A stretch of 64,000 bases of DNA from Marinomonas primoryensis (GTDB lineage: Bacteria > Pseudomonadota > Gammaproteobacteria > Pseudomonadales > Marinomonadaceae): NCBI RefSeq assembly GCF_013372285.1, contig NZ_CP054301.1, forward strand, positions 1,474,001-1,538,000. Direction: 5' to 3'. Made by a program: the position numbers and the translations under genes. The notes under the pieces are model-generated. The model ran no database searches. It was given only the letters and a program-made list of their open reading frames with translations, and was not told the origin of the DNA. Of this stretch, positions 8,365 through 18,065 are shown in pieces. How positions within the stretch are numbered: the first letter of the stretch is position 1; the number at the start of each line of letters is the position of its first letter.

Positions 8365-9450
8365 ATGAATTCTCGTATATTTTTACTACTTATTAGTGTT
8401 TTTTTTATTTCGTCAGCCAATGCTGTCTCTGTTCAGGGGCTTTATCGGGCTGAAATTAATTTGCCAGTGACGCAGTCTGAGACACAAATGCTGGACGAAG
8501 CATTTGGTTTGGCGGTTGAAAATGTGTTGATAAAAGTGTCTGGTGACAAAAATGCCATCACTGGCAACTTGTTGGTGCAGGCTAAAAAGAAAGCATCGAC
8601 TTGGGTTGCGCAACATTCTGTCGCCTCTCTTAATGAATTGCTGCCCTCTGACAACGGGTTTGTCCCGGGAAAAGAAGTCAAAGTGATTTTTTATCAAGAG
8701 TCTATAGATGGCTTTTTATCTGAAAATGGCTTGCCTGTTTGGGGTGATAACCGACCATCGGTGCTTATTTGGCTGGTTAGTGAAAGTAACGGCATTAGAA
8801 CGCTTTCAGGTTCAAGAGAACCCTCAGAAACGTTAAACGAGTTTGCTCAAGCTGCAAATCAGCTTGGAGTACCAATATATGCGCCATTGCTTGATGATGT
8901 GGATAAAAAAAGTATTGCGGTTTCTGATGTGTGGGGCTTTTTTGAAGACAACATCGCTAACGCAAGCAAGCGTTATCAGACAGACTCTGCCGCGGCTTTA
9001 AAGATAAGCAATTATGCTGGGCACATTGGCGGTAGTTTGTTGGTTTTACTCAAAAATGGAGAAACCGAACGCTTTTCATTAAGTGGTGAAACGCCGAGTG
9101 ACATTGTTGGTCAGGCGAGTATCGCGCTGGCGAAAACATTTTCCTCTCGCTATGCGTCGGTGCGTAATCGCCTTTCTGCCAGTAAAATGAATGTTCGAGT
9201 GGCTGGGGTGATTAGTTATAGCATTATGAATAAGGTTCAGTCTTATTTAGAAAGTATTAGTGTTGTACGAGATGTTACTTTGGTTCAAGTTGATGGCGAA
9301 AAAGTGGAGTTCTCTGTGGAAATCGATGGAGATAAGCAGAAGCTTTTTAATTCAATATCATTAAGCCGTTTGCTTATTAATGCGCCATTAAATGCGTTAG
9401 ATCCAGATGCAAACCGGGTTGTGTCTTATCAATACAGTGGGGTCAAATAA
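8365..9450 (+). CDS. DUF2066 domain protein, predicted exported
   Basis: A 361-residue protein with a signal peptide (MNSRIFLLLISVFFIS, cleavage probably after ANA near residue 20). The mature part fits DUF2066: VQGLYRAEINLPV followed by a conserved helical segment. Function unknown. Position opposite purM is common in related gammaproteobacteria. The ATG at 8365 is preceded by GAAGGAAGGG, a strong ribosome binding site. Its stop codon abuts the ATG of the next gene, so the two are a unit. Confidence 0.75.
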   Translation: MNSRIFLLLISVFFISSANAVSVQGLYRAEINLPVTQSETQMLDEAFGLAVENVLIKVSGDKNAITGNLLVQAKKKASTWVAQHSVASLNELLPSDNGFVPGKEVKVIFYQESIDGFLSENGLPVWGDNRPSVLIWLVSESNGIRTLSGSREPSETLNEFAQAANQLGVPIYAPLLDDVDKKSIAVSDVWGFFEDNIANASKRYQTDSAAALKISNYAGHIGGSLLVLLKNGETERFSLSGETPSDIVGQASIALAKTFSSRYASVRNRLSASKMNVRVAGVISYSIMNKVQSYLESISVVRDVTLVQVDGEKVEFSVEIDGDKQKLFNSISLSRLLINAPLNALDPDANRVVSYQYSGVK

Positions 9451-9684
9451 ATGACGGATACGTTACAAGAGAAGATTGTTGAGCGCGACTTTTTTGCTCG
9501 TCCAGTAGAAGAACAAAATGATTTTTTACACCAAACTTGGTGTAATCACTGTATGGAAGTGGACTTGGGAATGAAGAATCCTAAGGAATTTGAGACGAAA
9601 GATCGAGTGTGGATAGAAGGTGATTGTTTGAAATGTGGCCATTCAACCATCACTGAAATAGTGGAAGACGACGAAGAAGAGTAG
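9451..9684 (+). CDS. Small acidic protein with two Cys pairs
   Basis: A 77-residue protein I cannot name. It contains CNHC (about residue 31) and CLKC (about residue 59), a spacing suited to a zinc ribbon, and ends in an acidic tail of Asp and Glu. There is no signal peptide or membrane segment. The ATG directly abuts the TAA of the DUF2066 gene, so it is translationally coupled to it, and a terminator follows 16 bases after its stop. A metal-binding or nucleic-acid-binding role is only a guess from the cysteines. Confidence 0.7.
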   Translation: MTDTLQEKIVERDFFARPVEEQNDFLHQTWCNHCMEVDLGMKNPKEFETKDRVWIEGDCLKCGHSTITEIVEDDEEE

Positions 9685-9700
9685 TTCGTTTGTAGATGAA

Positions 9701-9730
9701 AAAAAGCCGCACTATGAAGTGCGGCTTTTT
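9701..9730. terminator. Bidirectional terminator between the CxxC gene and gltA
   Basis: AAAAAGCCGCACT pairs with AGTGCGGCTTTTT around a 4-base loop. A-rich and T-rich flanks on both sides let it serve the plus-strand gene ending at 9684 and gltA ending at 9751 on the minus strand. Confidence 0.88.
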
Positions 9731-9750
9731 TATATCTAATCAGTCAAAGA

Positions 9751-11034
9751 CTACTTATCGGTAGGGTAATCTCGTTCAGGTTGACCAATATAAAGCTGGC
9801 GAGGACGGCCGATTTTATAAGGTCCACTGATCATTTCGTTCCAATGGGAAATCCAGCCAATGGTACGAGACATGGCAAAAATCACCGTGAACATACTGGT
9901 TGGAATGCCAATGGCTTTCATGATAATGCCAGAATAAAAATCTACGTTAGGGTAAAGCTTGCGCTCTACAAAGTATGGATCTTCAAGTGCTATCTGCTCA
10001 AGGCGTTTAGCAATTTTTAGTAAAGGGTCATTAGATTGTCCTAATTCAGCCAATACTTGGTCACAGGTTTCGCGCATTACTTTGGCACGAGGGTCAAAGT
10101 TTTTGTAAACGCGGTGGCCGAACCCCATTAATCTAAATGGATCGTTTTTGTCTTTTGCTTTTGCGATGAATGTATCGATATTATCAACATCACCGATTTC
10201 TTCTAGCATGCTAAGTACCGCTTCGTTTGCGCCGCCATGAGCGGGACCCCAAAGCGTTGCGATACCAGCCGCAATACAAGCGAATGGGTTTGCACCAGAA
10301 GAGCCAGCCAAACGTACAGTCGATGTAGAAGCGTTTTGTTCGTGATCCGCATGAAGAATGAAAATTTTATCCATTGCTTTAGCAAACACAGGGTTGACTG
10401 TGTAATCTTCACAAGGTGTTGCAAACATCATGTACAAAAAGTTTTCTGCATAAGATAGGTCGTTACGTGGGTACATAACAGGTTGATCTTTAGAGTATTT
10501 GTAACAAATTGATGCCAATGTCGGCATTTTAGAAATTAAGCGGAAGGCCGCAATTTCACGATGCTTCGGATTGTTAATATCCATGTGATCTTGGTAAAAA
10601 GCCGATAAAGCGCCAACTAGGCCACACATGATCGCCATTGGGTGAGCATCGTTTCGGAAACCCTCGATGAACTTGTGCATCGATTGGTTCACCATGGTGT
10701 GCTTACCAACGGTTTTTTCAAACTCTATTTTTTGCTCTTTATCAGGCAGTTCCCCATAAAGTAGCAAATAACATGTCTCTAGATAGTCTGAATGTTCTGC
10801 AAGCTGGGCAATTGGATAACCTCGATGCAGAAGGATGCCTGCATCACCGTCTATATAGGTAATAGAGGATTCACAAGAGCCGGTAGACATAAATCCTGGG
10901 TCGTAGGTGAATACACCGTTAGCGCCTAGACCACGGACGTCTATAACGTCTGTGCCTAAAGTGCCTGAAAGAACAGGAAGTTCGATAGTTTTATCGATCC
11001 CATCCACTGTGAGTAGTGCTTTTTTATCAGCCAT
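9751..11034 (-). CDS. gltA: Citrate synthase (type II)
   Basis: Condenses oxaloacetate and acetyl-CoA to citrate, the entry step of the TCA cycle. The 427-residue length is that of the hexameric gammaproteobacterial type. Catalytic regions are clear: [11 protein letters not shown] and [10 protein letters not shown], the [14 protein letters not shown] histidine, and the [13 protein letters not shown] aspartate. The gene is divergent from sdhC across 572 bp, the standard gammaproteobacterial layout. NADH sensitivity is known for this type but is not readable directly. Confidence 0.97.
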   Translation of the reverse strand: MADKKALLTVDGIDKTIELPVLSGTLGTDVIDVRGLGANGVFTYDPGFMSTGSCESSITYIDGDAGILLHRGYPIAQLAEHSDYLETCYLLLYGELPDKEQKIEFEKTVGKHTMVNQSMHKFIEGFRNDAHPMAIMCGLVGALSAFYQDHMDINNPKHREIAAFRLISKMPTLASICYKYSKDQPVMYPRNDLSYAENFLYMMFATPCEDYTVNPVFAKAMDKIFILHADHEQNASTSTVRLAGSSGANPFACIAAGIATLWGPAHGGANEAVLSMLEEIGDVDNIDTFIAKAKDKNDPFRLMGFGHRVYKNFDPRAKVMRETCDQVLAELGQSNDPLLKIAKRLEQIALEDPYFVERKLYPNVDFYSGIIMKAIGIPTSMFTVIFAMSRTIGWISHWNEMISGPYKIGRPRQLYIGQPERDYPTDK

Positions 11035-11109
11035 TTATGGTCTCCTTCGTATTCTGGTTCGGGGCTAAGAAGTCGTAGTTTGACCCTACCTAACCCAGAA
11101 GGTGCGGAA

Positions 11110-11139
11110 AAAATACTGTTTCTAGGCTATAAAAGTCAA
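11110..11139 (-). promoter_or_regulatory. Candidate sigma70 promoter of gltA
   Basis: On the minus strand TTGACT (plus 11134-11139) is followed by an 18-bp spacer and TATTTT (plus 11110-11115), about 75 bases upstream of the gltA start. The -10 box is weak, so this is a candidate only. Confidence 0.35.
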
Positions 11140-11376
11140 TCTTGTTCACTTACACACTATTTACATTACGGTATGTTATTTTGTAATTATCTGACAAAGT
11201 GGCGTATTAGGGTAAAGTCAAGGGAATGATTTATTTTAGTTAAGATATTGATATAAAAGAGTTTTATCTGTTTATTTGCGGCTGAAATTTATGTAATTTT
11301 ATACCATTATTGTTTCGGCTTATGGCTACATTCATTTGCTGAATGGTGACCATTGAAAACCTCTTGTCTAGTCTAT

Positions 11377-11406
11377 TTGTCTTAGTATTTTTCGCTGGTC
11401 TATAAT
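11377..11406 (+). promoter_or_regulatory. Candidate sigma70 promoter of sdhCDAB
   Basis: TTGTCT at 11377-11382 and a perfect TATAAT at 11401-11406 with an 18-bp spacer, about 200 bases upstream of sdhC. The long leader this implies leaves room for post-transcriptional control, as known for sdh in enterics. Confidence 0.5.
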
Positions 11407-11606
11407 TGCGCCTCAGACGATTTCATTGATTTGTTGATGCTAGTGGATAAAAGAGAGTCGCTTTTAAACATTTGTTTGCAAATCGATGGGATTTTCCAAG
11501 CAGGCCTATGACGTGGTTATATTACTCTGATCCAGCAACGAGTGTGGTTACGTATAGACATTGGGTCGTGATTGACCATTCAATCAATAAAGTGGTGTAA
11601 AAAGTC

Positions 11607-11984
11607 GTGAACAAAAAAAGACCAGTCAACCTTGATATTTCAACGATATCGATGCCCGTCACGGCAATCGTGTCTATTCTTCATCGTATAACAGGAATCA
11701 TCCTCTTTGTGGGATTGGCTTTCTTGTTTTATGCATTCGATCTTTCTTTGGAGTCTCAAGAGGGGTTTGATCAGGTAGTTAATGCGCTACAAACTAGCTT
11801 CCTCGCGAAGTTTATCATCTGGGGTGTTGTTTCTGCGCTGATGTACCATTTTGTAGCAGGTGTGAAACACTTGTTTATGGATTTGGGGCACTTTGAAGAG
11901 CTGGAAAGTGGGCGTAGTGCTGCTGTCGCAAATCTTGTGATTGCTGCTGTTCTAATCGTGTTAGCAGGAGTGTGGATATGGTAA
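11607..11984 (+). CDS. sdhC: Succinate dehydrogenase cytochrome b556 subunit
   Basis: One of the two membrane anchors of complex II, binding heme b and ubiquinone. 125 residues with three predicted membrane helices. The N-terminal region has RPVNLDISTISMPVTAI and SILHRITG, the family signature with the quinone-site Ser and Arg. The probable axial heme ligand is the His in HFVAGVKHL. The start is a GTG at 11607 (VNKKRPVNL). It overlaps sdhD slightly. Confidence 0.92.
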   Translation: MNKKRPVNLDISTISMPVTAIVSILHRITGIILFVGLAFLFYAFDLSLESQEGFDQVVNALQTSFLAKFIIWGVVSALMYHFVAGVKHLFMDLGHFEELESGRSAAVANLVIAAVLIVLAGVWIW

Positions 11985-12325
11985 CTCAAATTACAAGTTT
12001 TGGTCGTTCGGGCCTTTACGATTGGATGATGCAGCGAGTCTCTGCTGTTGTATTGTCTTTGTACACAGTCTTCATTATTGGTTACTTGTTGCTTAATCCT
12101 GATCTTACATACGATCAGTGGAGTGGTTTATTTGAAGCAACATGGATGCGGATTTTTAGTTTGATGGTGCTTTTATCCATTGGTATTCATTCTTGGATTG
12201 GCTTGTGGTCAATTTCTACTGACTATATAAAAGCAACTGGTCTTCGTTTCTTCTTTCAATCTCTATGCGGCTTAACAATGTTTGTTTACGTCGTATGGGG
12301 TGTTCAGGTTCTTTGGGGGCTATAA
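11978..12325 (+). CDS. sdhD: Succinate dehydrogenase hydrophobic membrane anchor
   Basis: Second membrane anchor of complex II, 115 residues with three predicted helices. The probable heme-ligand histidine and quinone-site Asp-Tyr are in GIHSWIGLW and STDY. I choose the ATG at 11978 because AGGAG at 11966-11970 is well spaced from it; a GTG two codons earlier at 11972 is possible. It overlaps the end of sdhC by 7 bases and precedes sdhA by 3 bases, indicating coupled translation. Confidence 0.92.
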   Translation: MVTQITSFGRSGLYDWMMQRVSAVVLSLYTVFIIGYLLLNPDLTYDQWSGLFEATWMRIFSLMVLLSIGIHSWIGLWSISTDYIKATGLRFFFQSLCGLTMFVYVVWGVQVLWGL

Positions 12326-12328
12326 ATA

Positions 12329-14101
12329 ATGGCAAATATTCGTACTATATCTTTTGATGCCATTGTTATCGGTGGTGGTGGCGCAGGTATGCGCGCCGCA
12401 CTACAGTTAACAGAATCGGGTTTGAATACCGCATGTGTTACTAAGGTGTTCCCGACTCGTTCACACACTGTATCTGCTCAAGGTGGCATTACTTGTGCGA
12501 TTGCAAGTGATGATCCAAATGATGATTGGCGTTGGCATATGTATGACTCTGTGAAGGGGTCGGATTATATTGGTGATCAAGACGCTATTGAATATATGTG
12601 TTCTGTTGGACCTCAAGCGGTTTTTGAACTAGAGCATATGGGGTTGCCATTTTCGCGTACAGAGCAAGGACGTATTTATCAGCGTCCATTCGGTGGTCAG
12701 TCTAAAGATTTTGGTAAAGGTGGTCAGGCTGCTCGTACTTGTGCTGCAGCAGACAGAACAGGTCATGCGCTTTTACATACACTTTACCAAGGTAACCTCA
12801 AAGGTGGCACAACATTCCTTAATGAATGGTATGCGACGGATTTAGTAAAAAATAACGAAGACGATGTTGTTGGTGTTATTGCCATCTGTATCGAAACTGG
12901 CGAAACGGTTTACCTTAAGGCGAAAGCAACGGTTATCGCAACGGGTGGCGCAGGTCGTATTTTCCAATCGACAACCAATGCTCATATCAATACCGGTGAC
13001 GGTGTCGGCATGGCGTTACGTGCTGGCTACCCAATGCAGGATATGGAAATGTGGCAGTTTCACCCAACGGGTATATACGGTGCCGGTACGCTTGTTACAG
13101 AAGGTTGTCGTGGTGAAGGTGGTTACCTGATCAATAAAGACGGCGAACGTTTCATGGAGCGCTATGCGCCAAACGCAAAAGATCTTGCTGGGCGTGACGT
13201 TGTTGCTCGTTCTATGGTTCTTGAAATCCTAGAAGGTCGTGGTTGTGGTCCTAAAGGCGATCACGTATTGCTTAAATTAGATCACTTGGGTGAAGAAACG
13301 TTGAATCAACGTCTTCCAGGTATCCTTGAGTTGTCTCGTACTTTTGCTCACGTTGATCCAGTGAAAGAACCGATTCCTGTTATTCCTACTTGTCATTATA
13401 TGATGGGTGGTATTCCAACCAATATTGGTGGGCAGGCACTTAAGCAAAACGAAGCCGGTGAAGATATTATTATCGGTGGTCTTTATGCATGTGGTGAAGC
13501 CGCTTGTGTATCTGTTCATGGTGCAAATCGCCTCGGCGGTAACTCATTGCTTGATTTGGTTGTATTCGGTCGAGCTGTTGGTCTTCAGGTTAAAAAATCT
13601 TTGGATGAAGGTTTTGAATTGCTAGATGCTGACAGTGCAAATGTTGAAAAGGCGATGGTGCGTTTGAATCGTCTAAACAATACGACTGGTGGTGAAAGTG
13701 TTGCTCAAGTTCGTGATGATTTACAAAGTGTTATGCAGCTTTACTTTGGTGTATTCCGCGATGGCGAAGCAATGCAAAAAGGTCTGGCTCAGTTAAAAGA
13801 AATTCGTGCACGTGTTGAAAACTTGCACCTTGAAGATAAAAGTCAGGCGTTTAATACAGCACGTATTGAAGCGCTTGAGCTTGAAAACCTCTTGGAAGTT
13901 GCTGAGGCGACCGCTATCCCTGCTGAATTCCGTAAGGAAAGCCGTGGCGCTCATGCTCGTAACGATTTTACTGAACGTGACGATGAAAACTGGTTGAAAC
14001 ATTCTCTGTTCCATCCTGCGGACAAGTCGGTCACTAAGCGTGATGTGAACTTTAAGCCGAAGACAATGGAAGCTTTTCCACCTATGATTCGTTCATACTA
14101 A
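12329..14101 (+). CDS. sdhA: Succinate dehydrogenase flavoprotein subunit
   Basis: Catalytic subunit of complex II, oxidising succinate to fumarate on the cytoplasmic face of the membrane. 590 residues. The dinucleotide-binding [10 protein letters not shown] lies at the N-terminus. The covalent FAD attachment histidine is H46 in [10 protein letters not shown]. The substrate-site HPTG (about residue 245) and the [17 protein letters not shown] segment are intact. It sits between the anchor genes and sdhB in the standard sdhCDAB order. Confidence 0.98.
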   Translation: MANIRTISFDAIVIGGGGAGMRAALQLTESGLNTACVTKVFPTRSHTVSAQGGITCAIASDDPNDDWRWHMYDSVKGSDYIGDQDAIEYMCSVGPQAVFELEHMGLPFSRTEQGRIYQRPFGGQSKDFGKGGQAARTCAAADRTGHALLHTLYQGNLKGGTTFLNEWYATDLVKNNEDDVVGVIAICIETGETVYLKAKATVIATGGAGRIFQSTTNAHINTGDGVGMALRAGYPMQDMEMWQFHPTGIYGAGTLVTEGCRGEGGYLINKDGERFMERYAPNAKDLAGRDVVARSMVLEILEGRGCGPKGDHVLLKLDHLGEETLNQRLPGILELSRTFAHVDPVKEPIPVIPTCHYMMGGIPTNIGGQALKQNEAGEDIIIGGLYACGEAACVSVHGANRLGGNSLLDLVVFGRAVGLQVKKSLDEGFELLDADSANVEKAMVRLNRLNNTTGGESVAQVRDDLQSVMQLYFGVFRDGEAMQKGLAQLKEIRARVENLHLEDKSQAFNTARIEALELENLLEVAEATAIPAEFRKESRGAHARNDFTERDDENWLKHSLFHPADKSVTKRDVNFKPKTMEAFPPMIRSY

Positions 14102-14114
14102 GGAGTAATTCAGT

Positions 14115-14819
14115 ATGTTAGTTAGTATTTATCGCTACAACCCTGAAAAGGACGACGCTCCTTACATGCAGGATTATAATATTGAGTTGCCAGAAGGTAA
14201 GGATTTGATGGTGCTTGATGTCTTGAACTTGTTGAAAGCTCAAGATCCTAGTATTTCGTACCGCCGCTCATGCCGTGAAGGTGTGTGTGGTTCTGATGGT
14301 ATGAATATGTCTGGCAAGAACGGCTTAGCTTGTATTATGCCCGTATCTGAAGCACTCAAAAAAGGTAAGTTGATACTGCGTCCGCTTCCTGGTTTGCCGG
14401 TGGTTCGTGATCTTGTTGTTGATATGGGGCAGTTTTATAAACAATATGAAAAGATCCGCCCGTTCTTGATCAACGATACGCCTGCACCAGCAATTGAACG
14501 CTTGCAAAGCCCTGAAGAGCGTGAAAAGCTTGATGGGCTTTATGAATGTATTTTATGTGCTTGTTGTTCAACGGCGTGCCCATCTTTCTGGTGGAACCCA
14601 GATAAGTTTGTTGGCCCAGCTGGATTGTTACAAGCATACCGTTTCTTAGCGGATAGTCGTGATACGGCAACGCAAGAACGTCTTAGCGACTTAGATGATC
14701 CATTTAGTGTCTTTCGTTGCCACGGTATCATGAACTGTGTGAGCGTTTGTCCTAAAGGGCTAAATCCAACTAAGGCAATTGGTAATATACGTACTATGCT
14801 TTTGCAGAGAGCGACTTAA
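14115..14819 (+). CDS. sdhB: Succinate dehydrogenase iron-sulphur subunit
   Basis: 234 residues carrying electrons from FAD to quinone. All three clusters are readable: [2Fe-2S] ligands in CREGVCGSDG and the later GLAC; [4Fe-4S] in CILCACCSTACP; [3Fe-4S] in CHGIMNCVSVCPKGLNP. The AAGGAG ribosome site precedes the ATG. Last gene of the sdh block; a hairpin-rich gap separates it from sucA. Confidence 0.98.
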   Translation: MLVSIYRYNPEKDDAPYMQDYNIELPEGKDLMVLDVLNLLKAQDPSISYRRSCREGVCGSDGMNMSGKNGLACIMPVSEALKKGKLILRPLPGLPVVRDLVVDMGQFYKQYEKIRPFLINDTPAPAIERLQSPEEREKLDGLYECILCACCSTACPSFWWNPDKFVGPAGLLQAYRFLADSRDTATQERLSDLDDPFSVFRCHGIMNCVSVCPKGLNPTKAIGNIRTMLLQRAT

Positions 14820-14830
14820 TAATGCTCCTA

Positions 14831-14861
14831 GTGGTCCTTAATATTACTTTATTGTGACCAC
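14831..14861 (+). other. Stem-loop after sdhB
   Basis: GTGGTC (14831-14836) pairs with GACCAC (14856-14861) around a 19-base AT-rich loop, 12 bases after the sdhB stop. There is no T tract. It may protect the 3' end of sdh mRNA or mark processing. Confidence 0.4.
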
Positions 14862-14869
14862 CAAAAGTC

Positions 14870-14905
14870 GGCGGCTTGAATATTGATTCAATGCCGCCAT
14901 TTTTG
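14870..14905 (+). terminator. Terminator-like hairpin between sdhB and sucA
   Basis: GGCGGC-TTGAAT (14870-14881) pairs with ATTCAA-(T)-GCCGCC (14886-14898) around ATTG, followed by ATTTTTG. It could end sdhCDAB transcripts or attenuate readthrough into sucA. The rest of the 375-bp sdhB-sucA gap (to 15194) holds no gene that I can support. Confidence 0.65.
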
Positions 14906-15194
14906 CATATTCTCATGTAGAGAATGCAACAAAAAGAATTTAAAATTCGATCTTTACGAGCACGGACGCGCTAAGAAAAGCCACTGACTTTGTGATAATG
15001 GATTCAGAATGTTTTATTTATTTAAATAGATCGTTCTTAGTGGCTGAGTATTGAACGTAAAAGGGCGAAAGTAGCTGGAAATAAACAAAAAATCGAGGCT
15101 TTAATAGCCTTACGGGCCTGATAAAATGATCGACCAAAATCATAGGTTGATACCGGGACCCCGGTAGCTGGCTCGAACATAAGGGTGATCGAGA

Positions 15195-18032
15195 ATGCAC
15201 GAAAGTTTAATGGAGTTGCTGTGGAGCACCTCTCATTTTTCAGGTGGAAACTTGGAATATGTTGAAGGGTTGTTTGAAAGCTATCTCGTCGATCCGAACT
15301 CTGTGTCGGAAGAATGGCGTAAATGTTTTGATCAATTGCCTCGTGTAAGCGAAGCGCAATCAACGGATCTTCCTCATTCCGTGATTCAGGAGCAATTTCT
15401 ACAGATTGGTAAGAACAAATTCCGCTCTATGCCTGTTTCTTCAGGCCAAGTAGCAAGTTCTGACCATGAGCAGAAACAAATTAATGTTTTGCAGTTGATT
15501 AATGCTTATCGCGTTCGTGGGCATCAACATGCAACACTTGATCCGCTTGGATTACAAAAACGTGAGAAAGTTGCGGATTTAGATATTGGTTATCATCAAT
15601 TGACAGGCGCAGATTTAGACACAAAGTTTAATGTTGGCTCTTTGTTTTTTAATAAAGAATCGCTAAAGCTAAGTGAAATTATATCTGAGCTTGAAAAAAC
15701 TTATTGCGAAAGCATAGGTTATGAATTTATGCACATTGTTGATACGCAAGAAAAAGCGTGGCTTCAACAGCGTGTCGAATCTGTTCGTTCTCATCCAGAA
15801 TATTCTCAAGAAACCCGTGAAAGCCTACTTGAGCGTTTAACTGCAGCGGAAGGGCTAGAGAAGTATCTTGCTAGTCGTTATCCAGGAGCAAAACGTTTTG
15901 GCCTTGAAGGTGCTGAGAGTTTGATTCCAATGGTGAATGAGCTGATCCAGCGTTCTGGTGCACTGGGTGCAAAAGAAGTTGTTATTGGTATGGCTCACCG
16001 TGGTCGTCTAAATGTATTAATAAATACGTTAGGCAAAAACCCGAAAGATTTATTTGATGAGTTTGAAGGTAAGAAACTTGTTAATACGTCTGGAGATGTT
16101 AAATACCACCAAGGTTTTTCTTCAAATGTGATAACAGCGGGGGGTGAGGTTCATATAGCGCTATCATTTAACCCATCGCATTTGGAGATCGTTTCGCCAG
16201 TTGTTGAAGGTTCAGTTCGTGCTCGTCAAGATCGTCGTAAAGACACGTCGGGTAAAACGGTTGTTCCTATCTCAATCCACGGTGATGCGGCATTTGCAGG
16301 TCAAGGTGTGGTTATGGAGACATTCCAGATGTCTCAAACTCGCGCCTATCGTACTGGCGGAACAGTGCATATTGTCATTAACAATCAGGTTGGTTTTACG
16401 ACTAACCGCCAAGAAGATTCACGCTCTACTGAATACGCAACCGATGTTGCTAAAATCATTCAAGCGCCTATCTTTCATGTTAATGGTGATGATCCAGAAG
16501 CTGTCTTGTTTGTTACTCAATTAGCATTAGACTACCGTTACGAGTTTGGTCGTGATGTTGTGATTGATATGGTTTGTTACCGTCGTCGTGGTCACAATGA
16601 AACAGATGAGCCTTCTGGTACACAGCCGTTAATGTACAGTGTGATTAGCAAGCTAAAAACAACACGTACTCTCTATTCAGAGCGTTTAGTGGGTGAGTCT
16701 GTTGTCACGCAAGAAAAATCTGATCAAATGGTTATCGAAAATCGAGATGATTTAGACAATGCTCGACATGTTGCGAAAAGTCTTGTTCTTGAATCTCAGA
16801 CTGGCTCATTTGTTGATTGGAAGCCATACATTGGTGTTGAATGGACCGATGCTGGAGACACAACATTTCCATTGTCTCAACTACAGAGTATCGCTAAGAA
16901 ATTAACAAGTGTGCCTGATGGTATTGTTATTCAGCGCCAAGTTCAGAAAATTTATCAAGATCGGGATAAAATGACAGCCGGTGCGCTGCCTCTTAACTGG
17001 GGTTACGCGGAAATATTGGCTTTTGCAACCTTGCTTGAGCAGGGCTATCCGATCCGTATTACTGGTCAGGATTCTGGTCGTGGTACGTTCTCACATCGAC
17101 ATGCTGTGATTCACAGTCAAAAAGATGGCAGTACTTATATCCCTTTGAAACATTTGTCTGAGGACCAGCCTACGTTGGATCTGTATGACTCTTACCTTTC
17201 AGAAGAAGCGGTATTGGCATTCGAATATGGCTATGCAAGCACGTCGCCTAAAGGTTTGGTTATTTGGGAAGCGCAGTTTGGTGACTTTGCCAACGGTGCG
17301 CAGGTTGTAATTGATCAATTTATCACCAGTGGTGAGCATAAATGGGGTCGCCTGTGTGGTTTGACCATGTTGTTGCCACACGGTTATGAAGGTCAAGGCC
17401 CTGAGCATTCATCAGCACGACTAGAGCGCTTCTTGCAGCTTTGTGCTGAATATAATATTCAGGTTTGTGTACCGACTACCCCGTCACAAATTTTCCATAT
17501 CATTCGTCGTCAAGCGATTCGACCAATGCGTCGTCCGCTTATTATCATGTCTCCTAAGAGTTTGTTGCGTCATAAGCAAGCGATTTCGACATTAGAAGAC
17601 TTGGCGGAAGGTAGCTTCAAAACGGTCCTACCAGAATCGTCTGAAACTGTTACGGCGGATAGCGTTAAGCGCATTGTCCTTTGTAGCGGTAAAGTGTATT
17701 TCGACTTAATTAATCGTCGTGAAGAGCTACAAAAAGATGATGTTGCTGTGATTCGTTTGGAGCAATTGTACCCGTTCCCATACACAGACCTTGAGTCTGA
17801 GTTAGAGCAGTACAAAAATGTTGAGAGCTTGGTTTGGTGTCAAGAAGAACCGAAAAACCAAGGTGCTTGGCATGCCAATCGTCACCGCATGAATCGAGTA
17901 TTGGAAAAACTGTATCCAGAATTGAAAATCCGCTTTGCAGGTCGAATTTCGTCTGCTGCCCCAGCGGCTGGTTACATGTCTATCCATGTTGAAGAACAAG
18001 AAGCACTGGTCAACGACGCACTAGTTGGTTAG
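15195..18032 (+). CDS. sucA: 2-oxoglutarate dehydrogenase E1 component
   Basis: Thiamine-diphosphate-dependent decarboxylase of the 2-oxoglutarate dehydrogenase complex; 945 residues, close to the enteric length. The N-terminal segment with YVEGLFESYLVDPNSVSEEW is the E1o-specific E2-binding region. TPP and active-site regions include GMAHRGRLNVL, FNPSHLEIVSPVVEG, HGDAAFAGQGVVMET and INNQVGFTT, and the transketolase-like C-terminal half has EGQGPEHSSARLERFLQL. It heads the sucAB-lpd block, with sucB 33 bases downstream. Confidence 0.97.
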   Translation: MHESLMELLWSTSHFSGGNLEYVEGLFESYLVDPNSVSEEWRKCFDQLPRVSEAQSTDLPHSVIQEQFLQIGKNKFRSMPVSSGQVASSDHEQKQINVLQLINAYRVRGHQHATLDPLGLQKREKVADLDIGYHQLTGADLDTKFNVGSLFFNKESLKLSEIISELEKTYCESIGYEFMHIVDTQEKAWLQQRVESVRSHPEYSQETRESLLERLTAAEGLEKYLASRYPGAKRFGLEGAESLIPMVNELIQRSGALGAKEVVIGMAHRGRLNVLINTLGKNPKDLFDEFEGKKLVNTSGDVKYHQGFSSNVITAGGEVHIALSFNPSHLEIVSPVVEGSVRARQDRRKDTSGKTVVPISIHGDAAFAGQGVVMETFQMSQTRAYRTGGTVHIVINNQVGFTTNRQEDSRSTEYATDVAKIIQAPIFHVNGDDPEAVLFVTQLALDYRYEFGRDVVIDMVCYRRRGHNETDEPSGTQPLMYSVISKLKTTRTLYSERLVGESVVTQEKSDQMVIENRDDLDNARHVAKSLVLESQTGSFVDWKPYIGVEWTDAGDTTFPLSQLQSIAKKLTSVPDGIVIQRQVQKIYQDRDKMTAGALPLNWGYAEILAFATLLEQGYPIRITGQDSGRGTFSHRHAVIHSQKDGSTYIPLKHLSEDQPTLDLYDSYLSEEAVLAFEYGYASTSPKGLVIWEAQFGDFANGAQVVIDQFITSGEHKWGRLCGLTMLLPHGYEGQGPEHSSARLERFLQLCAEYNIQVCVPTTPSQIFHIIRRQAIRPMRRPLIIMSPKSLLRHKQAISTLEDLAEGSFKTVLPESSETVTADSVKRIVLCSGKVYFDLINRREELQKDDVAVIRLEQLYPFPYTDLESELEQYKNVESLVWCQEEPKNQGAWHANRHRMNRVLEKLYPELKIRFAGRISSAAPAAGYMSIHVEEQEALVNDALVG

Positions 18033-18065
18033 TACCATAGCCTGTCAAAGAGATAAGGGTATAAA

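Larger units (their letters stand above)
11035..11606. promoter_or_regulatory. gltA-sdhC divergent control region
   Basis: A 572-bp AT-rich gap between gltA and sdhC with no convincing ORF. It must hold the promoters of both TCA units; one candidate for each is listed separately. I could not identify a definite CRP, ArcA or Fur site by eye. Confidence 0.6.

Noticed and set aside
8413..8697. Minus-strand ORFs opposite the DUF2066 gene and similar long antisense frames elsewhere
   Set aside because: They are shadows of well-supported genes, with no ribosome sites or recognisable domains.
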